NCBI RefSeq assembly: GCF_019733355.1
Contig: NZ_JAIHLQ010000022.1
Span: forward strand, 51,420-115,419
Direction of reading: 5' to 3'
Source: Pseudomonas baetica
Lineage (GTDB): Bacteria > Pseudomonadota > Gammaproteobacteria > Pseudomonadales > Pseudomonadaceae
DNA: 64,000 nt
Part shown: positions 61,197 through 64,000 of the stretch, one piece after another
How positions within the stretch are numbered: position 1 is the first letter of the stretch
How the letters are laid out: every line of letters starts with the position of its first letter
Made by a program: the position numbers and the translations under genes
Notes under the pieces: generated by a model
Database searches by the model: none
Seen by the model: the letters and a program-made list of their open reading frames with translations, nothing else
Told to the model about the DNA's origin: nothing

Positions 61197-62378
61197 ATGG
61201 GCGGTAAAGCTAGCTTCAACTGGATCGATCCCCTGCTGCTGGATCAACAGCTCACCGAAGAAGAGCGCATGATCCGCGACACCGCCGAGCAGTTCGCTCA
61301 ACAGAGCCTCGCACCGCGTGTCCTCGAAGCCTTCCGCCATGAGAAGACTGACCCGGCGATCTTCCGCGAGATGGGCGAGGTCGGCCTGTTGGGCGCAACC
61401 ATCCCAGAGCAATACGGTGGCAGCGGCCTCAACTATGTCAGCTACGGCTTGATTGCCCGTGAAGTGGAGCGTGTCGATTCCGGCTATCGCTCGATGATGA
61501 GCGTGCAGTCCTCGCTGGTGATGGTGCCGATCAACGAATTCGGCACCGAAGCGCAGAAACAGAAATACCTGCCAAAACTGGCGTCCGGCGAATGGATCGG
61601 CTGCTTCGGTCTGACCGAGCCGAACCACGGTTCCGACCCGGGCGCGATGATTACCCGGGCTCGCAAGGTCGACGGCGGTTACAGCCTGACCGGCGCGAAG
61701 ATGTGGATCACCAACAGCCCGATCGCCGACGTGTTCGTGGTGTGGGCCAAGGACGATGCTGGCGACATCCGTGGCTTCGTGCTGGAGAAAGGCTGGAAAG
61801 GTCTGAGCGCACCGGCGATTCACGGCAAGGTCGGCCTGCGTGCTTCGATCACCGGTGAGATCGTGATGGACAACGTATTCGTGCCGCAAGAAAACATCTT
61901 CCCGGACGTGCGCGGTCTGAAAGGTCCGTTCACCTGCCTCAACTCCGCACGTTATGGCATCTCCTGGGGGGCGCTGGGTGCTGCTGAGTTCTGCTGGCAC
62001 ACCGCCCGCCAATACACCTTGGATCGCCACCAGTTCGGTCGCCCATTGGCCGCTACTCAGTTGATCCAGAAGAAGCTCGCCGACATGCAGACCGAGATCA
62101 CTCTGGCGCTGCAAGGCTGCCTGCGTCTGGGTCGTATGAAGGATGAAGGCACTGCGGCGGTTGAGATCACTTCGATCATGAAGCGCAACTCGTGCGGCAA
62201 GTCGCTGGATATCGCCCGTATGGCTCGCGACATGCTGGGCGGCAATGGTATCTCCGATGAATTCGGCGTGGCCCGTCATCTGGTCAACCTGGAAGTGGTG
62301 AATACCTATGAAGGAACCCACGACGTTCACGCGCTGATCCTCGGACGTGCGCAAACCGGCCTGCAAGCGTTCTATTAA
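61197..62378 (+). CDS. gcdH: Glutaryl-CoA dehydrogenase
   Basis: A 393-residue FAD-dependent acyl-CoA dehydrogenase that oxidises and decarboxylates glutaryl-CoA to crotonyl-CoA in lysine and glutarate breakdown. The opening FNWIDPLLLDQQLTEEERMI is typical of glutaryl-CoA dehydrogenases. FAD contacts lie in CFGLTEPNHGSDPG (near residue 138) and MWITNSPIADVFVVWA (near 170). The catalytic Glu is in VNTYEGTHDVHALILGRAQT (near 370). The gene for a CoA-transferase follows 13 bases later. Confidence 0.95.
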   Translation: MGGKASFNWIDPLLLDQQLTEEERMIRDTAEQFAQQSLAPRVLEAFRHEKTDPAIFREMGEVGLLGATIPEQYGGSGLNYVSYGLIAREVERVDSGYRSMMSVQSSLVMVPINEFGTEAQKQKYLPKLASGEWIGCFGLTEPNHGSDPGAMITRARKVDGGYSLTGAKMWITNSPIADVFVVWAKDDAGDIRGFVLEKGWKGLSAPAIHGKVGLRASITGEIVMDNVFVPQENIFPDVRGLKGPFTCLNSARYGISWGALGAAEFCWHTARQYTLDRHQFGRPLAATQLIQKKLADMQTEITLALQGCLRLGRMKDEGTAAVEITSIMKRNSCGKSLDIARMARDMLGGNGISDEFGVARHLVNLEVVNTYEGTHDVHALILGRAQTGLQAFY

Positions 62379-62391
62379 TAGGAGAGCGACC

Positions 62392-63612
62392 ATGGGCGCG
62401 CTGTCGCATCTGCGGGTACTGGATTTATCGCGAGTATTGGCCGGACCGTGGGCCGGGCAGATCCTCGCCGACCTTGGCGCCGAGGTGATCAAGGTCGAGC
62501 GCCCGGGCAATGGCGACGACACTCGCGCCTGGGGGCCGCCCTTCCTTAAAGACGCCTATGGCGAGAACACGTCAGAGGCGGCTTACTACCTGTCGGCTAA
62601 CCGCAACAAGCAATCGGTGACCATCGACTTCACGCGTCCCGAAGGGCAGAAGCTTGTACGGGAGTTGGCAGCCAAGTCGGACATCCTGATCGAGAACTTC
62701 AAAGTCGGTGGCCTGGCGGCTTATGGATTGGATTACGAGTCGCTGAAGGCGATCAATCCGGATCTGATCTATTGCTCGATCACCGGGTTCGGTCAGACCG
62801 GTCCCTATGCCAAGCGTGCGGGCTATGACTTCATGATCCAGGGGCTGGGCGGGCTGATGAGCCTGACTGGTCGACCTGAGGGTGATGAGGGCGCTGGACC
62901 GGTGAAGGTTGGTGTGGCGCTGACGGATATTCTGACCGGCCTCTATTCGACGGTGGCTATCCTTGCGGCACTGGCTCATCGAGATCATGACGGTGGTGGA
63001 CAGCATATCGATATGGCATTGCTGGATGTGCAGGTTGCCTGCCTGGCTAACCAGGCGATGAACTACCTGACTACTGGCAATGCGCCTAAGCGTCTTGGCA
63101 ATGCGCATCCCAACATCGTGCCTTATCAGGACTTCCCGACGGCTGATGGTGATTTCATTCTTACCGTGGGTAATGACGGTCAGTTCCGCAAATTCGCGGA
63201 AGTGGCGGGGCAGCCGCAGTGGGCTGATGATCCGCGATTCGCTACTAATAAGCTGCGGGTGGCGAACCGGGCGGTGCTGATTCCCCTCATCCGACAGGCG
63301 ACGGTGTTCAAGACTACGGCTGAATGGGTGGCCCAGTTGGAGCTGGCGGGTGTGCCGTGTGGGCCGATCAACGATCTGTCGCAGGTATTTGATGATCCGC
63401 AAGTGAAGGCGCGGGGGTTGGCGATTGAGTTGCCGCACGCGTTGGCAGGGATGGTACCCCAGGTGGCGAGCCCTATTCGGATGTCGCAGACCCCGGTCGA
63501 GTATCGCCGAGCGCCTCCTTTATTGGGTGAGCACACATTGGAGGTATTACAGCGGGTATTGGGTTTGGAGGCGGGAGCGGTTGCTACGCTGAAGGAGGAG
63601 GGGGTGCTCTGA
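62392..63612 (+). CDS. gcdG: CaiB/BaiF family CoA-transferase, GcdG-like
   Basis: A 406-residue family III CoA-transferase, probably succinyl-CoA:glutarate CoA-transferase, making the substrate of GcdH. The opening LRVLDLSRVLAGPWAGQILA, DLGAEVIKVERPGNGDDTRA and the catalytic Asp in KRAGYDFMIQGLGGLMSLTG (near residue 148) are family features. The ATG at 62392 follows GGAGAG. It is cotranscribed with gcdH. Substrate is inferred from context. Confidence 0.9.
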   Translation: MGALSHLRVLDLSRVLAGPWAGQILADLGAEVIKVERPGNGDDTRAWGPPFLKDAYGENTSEAAYYLSANRNKQSVTIDFTRPEGQKLVRELAAKSDILIENFKVGGLAAYGLDYESLKAINPDLIYCSITGFGQTGPYAKRAGYDFMIQGLGGLMSLTGRPEGDEGAGPVKVGVALTDILTGLYSTVAILAALAHRDHDGGGQHIDMALLDVQVACLANQAMNYLTTGNAPKRLGNAHPNIVPYQDFPTADGDFILTVGNDGQFRKFAEVAGQPQWADDPRFATNKLRVANRAVLIPLIRQATVFKTTAEWVAQLELAGVPCGPINDLSQVFDDPQVKARGLAIELPHALAGMVPQVASPIRMSQTPVEYRRAPPLLGEHTLEVLQRVLGLEAGAVATLKEEGVL

Positions 63613-63717
63613 CCATTTCTTCTATATAGAGGAATGGTGTTTCGATCCTGGTTAGAGGCGGATCTGGATGTTTTTTAACCGATCTGCAAGTGATTGATAG
63701 AAAAGCGAAATTAACGG

Positions 63718-63745
63718 TTGACGGCAGATTCTGGAAGCCTATAAT
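63718..63745 (+). promoter_or_regulatory. Sigma-70 promoter, first of three in the rRNA leader
   Basis: TTGACG, 16 bases, TATAAT, followed by a GC-rich discriminator (TCGCCCC) as in stringently controlled promoters. Confidence 0.8.
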
Positions 63746-63863
63746 TCGCCCCACTTCCGGCGCAGTCGAAACGGAAAACTCCTTGAGATTCAATGAGTTA
63801 TGATGTTTTCGGCGGTGGGTTGCTTCAGGTTATCGAAGCCAGAAAGAAGTTGAAAAAGAGGTG

Positions 63864-63891
63864 TTGACAGCAGCGTGTAACGCTGTAGAAT
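63864..63891 (+). promoter_or_regulatory. Sigma-70 promoter, second of three in the rRNA leader
   Basis: TTGACA, 16 bases, TAGAAT, with an A-rich upstream element (AGAAAGAAGTTGAAAAAGAG) and a GC-rich discriminator (TCGCCTCCCGC). Confidence 0.85.
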
Positions 63892-63973
63892 TCGCCTCCC
63901 GCTGACGAGAGATCGGAGGCGCAAGTGGTTGAAGTTGTTGAAGAATTCTTCGAAAGCTTCTGAAAATAATCAC

Positions 63974-64000
63974 TTGACAGCAAATGAGGCTGCTGTAGAA
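63974..64000 (+). promoter_or_regulatory. Sigma-70 promoter, third in the rRNA leader, cut by the window end
   Basis: TTGACA, 16 bases, TAGAA with the last base of the -10 box outside the window. It shares TTGACAGCA and GCTGTAGAA with the second promoter. Confidence 0.8.

Larger units (their letters stand above)
63613..64000. promoter_or_regulatory. Leader region of an rRNA operon
   Basis: About 390 bases without a gene but with three tandem strong promoters (63718, 63864, 63974) and AT-rich tracts upstream of them. The stretch from 63800 on resembles sequences I recall upstream of Pseudomonas 16S genes (GGTGGGTTGCTTC, AATTCGCCTCCCGCTGACGA). A 16S rRNA gene probably begins a few hundred bases beyond the window end. 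Confidence 0.8.

Noticed and set aside
63584..63793. A 69-codon minus-strand frame near the window end
   Set aside because: It overlaps the gcdG 3' end and the first rRNA-type promoter; no signal peptide, motif or good ribosome-binding site.

Overview
The window is chromosomal DNA from a member of the Pseudomonas fluorescens group. The evidence is the GC-rich coding sequence, the REP/REPIN palindromes (core GGGAGCGGGCTTGCTCGCGA) in intergenic gaps, and the many genes that follow P. aeruginosa PAO1 gene order as I recall it: c4/engB/polA/thrB/znu/met like PA5490-PA5505, the cytochrome oxidase block like PA0102-PA0114, the prlC block like PA0061-PA0069, trpI-trpBA like PA0035-PA0037, and pntAB and gcdR-gcdH-gcdG. 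No search was run, so all names rest on motifs, length and context.

Layout. 1-10 kb: two periplasmic c-type cytochromes, the GTPase EngB, a predicted ErsA-like small RNA in the engB-polA gap, DNA polymerase I, a DUF2782 protein, homoserine kinase, the zinc uptake locus (znuA divergent from zur-znuC-znuB) and a lipoprotein. 10-15.5 kb: a large-subunit catalase and the metNIQ methionine importer. 15.5-24 kb: one minus-strand block for the aa3-type cytochrome c oxidase with its assembly and heme A factors (ctaC, ctaD, ctaG, ctaE, SURF1, ctaA, ctaB, Sco). 24-27.5 kb: a hypothetical gene, a SulP transporter and a beta-carbonic anhydrase.

27.5-31.3 kb is the unusual part. Four small genes (A 28066, B 29718, C 30126, D 30935) encode an unrecognised family of short proteins, without signal peptides, built around dockerin/EF-hand-like calcium loops (DxDGDGDID). 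They surround a radical-SAM gene of the PA0069/SplB-like type that has a near-perfect LexA box just upstream of its start. Before gene A lies a 77-bp remnant of a second copy of that radical-SAM gene's 3' end, which suggests an old tandem duplication of a [radical SAM + calcium-loop gene] unit. Genes C and D diverge from a gap holding a 22-bp inverted repeat whose arms each contain the palindrome CTGTCA-N4-TGACAG. Gene A is AT-rich (about 39% GC over 28021-28320 by my count).

31.3-41.8 kb: the three-gene membrane gluconate 2-dehydrogenase, a secreted tyrosine-phosphatase-like protein, two M3 oligopeptidases (a divergent paralogue and PrlC), a YheV-like zinc-ribbon protein, a gamma-carbonic-anhydrase-like protein and a HAD phosphatase. 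42-47.3 kb: small envelope and stress proteins (two paralogous lipoproteins, two DUF1161 proteins, OsmC, dodecin, DUF883) and a luciferase-like oxidoreductase. 47-50.3 kb: trpI divergent from trpBA. 50.4-54.8 kb: a CigR/RcnB-like protein, a DUF4105 protein with three DUF2388 proteins, and two DUF1127 proteins sharing ACTGTAC-type upstream motifs. 55-60 kb: an acetyl-CoA hydrolase/CoA-transferase and the split proton-translocating transhydrogenase. 60-63.6 kb: the glutarate catabolic genes gcdR, gcdH and gcdG. The last 300 bases hold three tandem strong promoters typical of an rRNA operon leader, so a 16S rRNA gene probably starts just beyond the window. I saw no tRNA, CRISPR array, insertion sequence or prophage.
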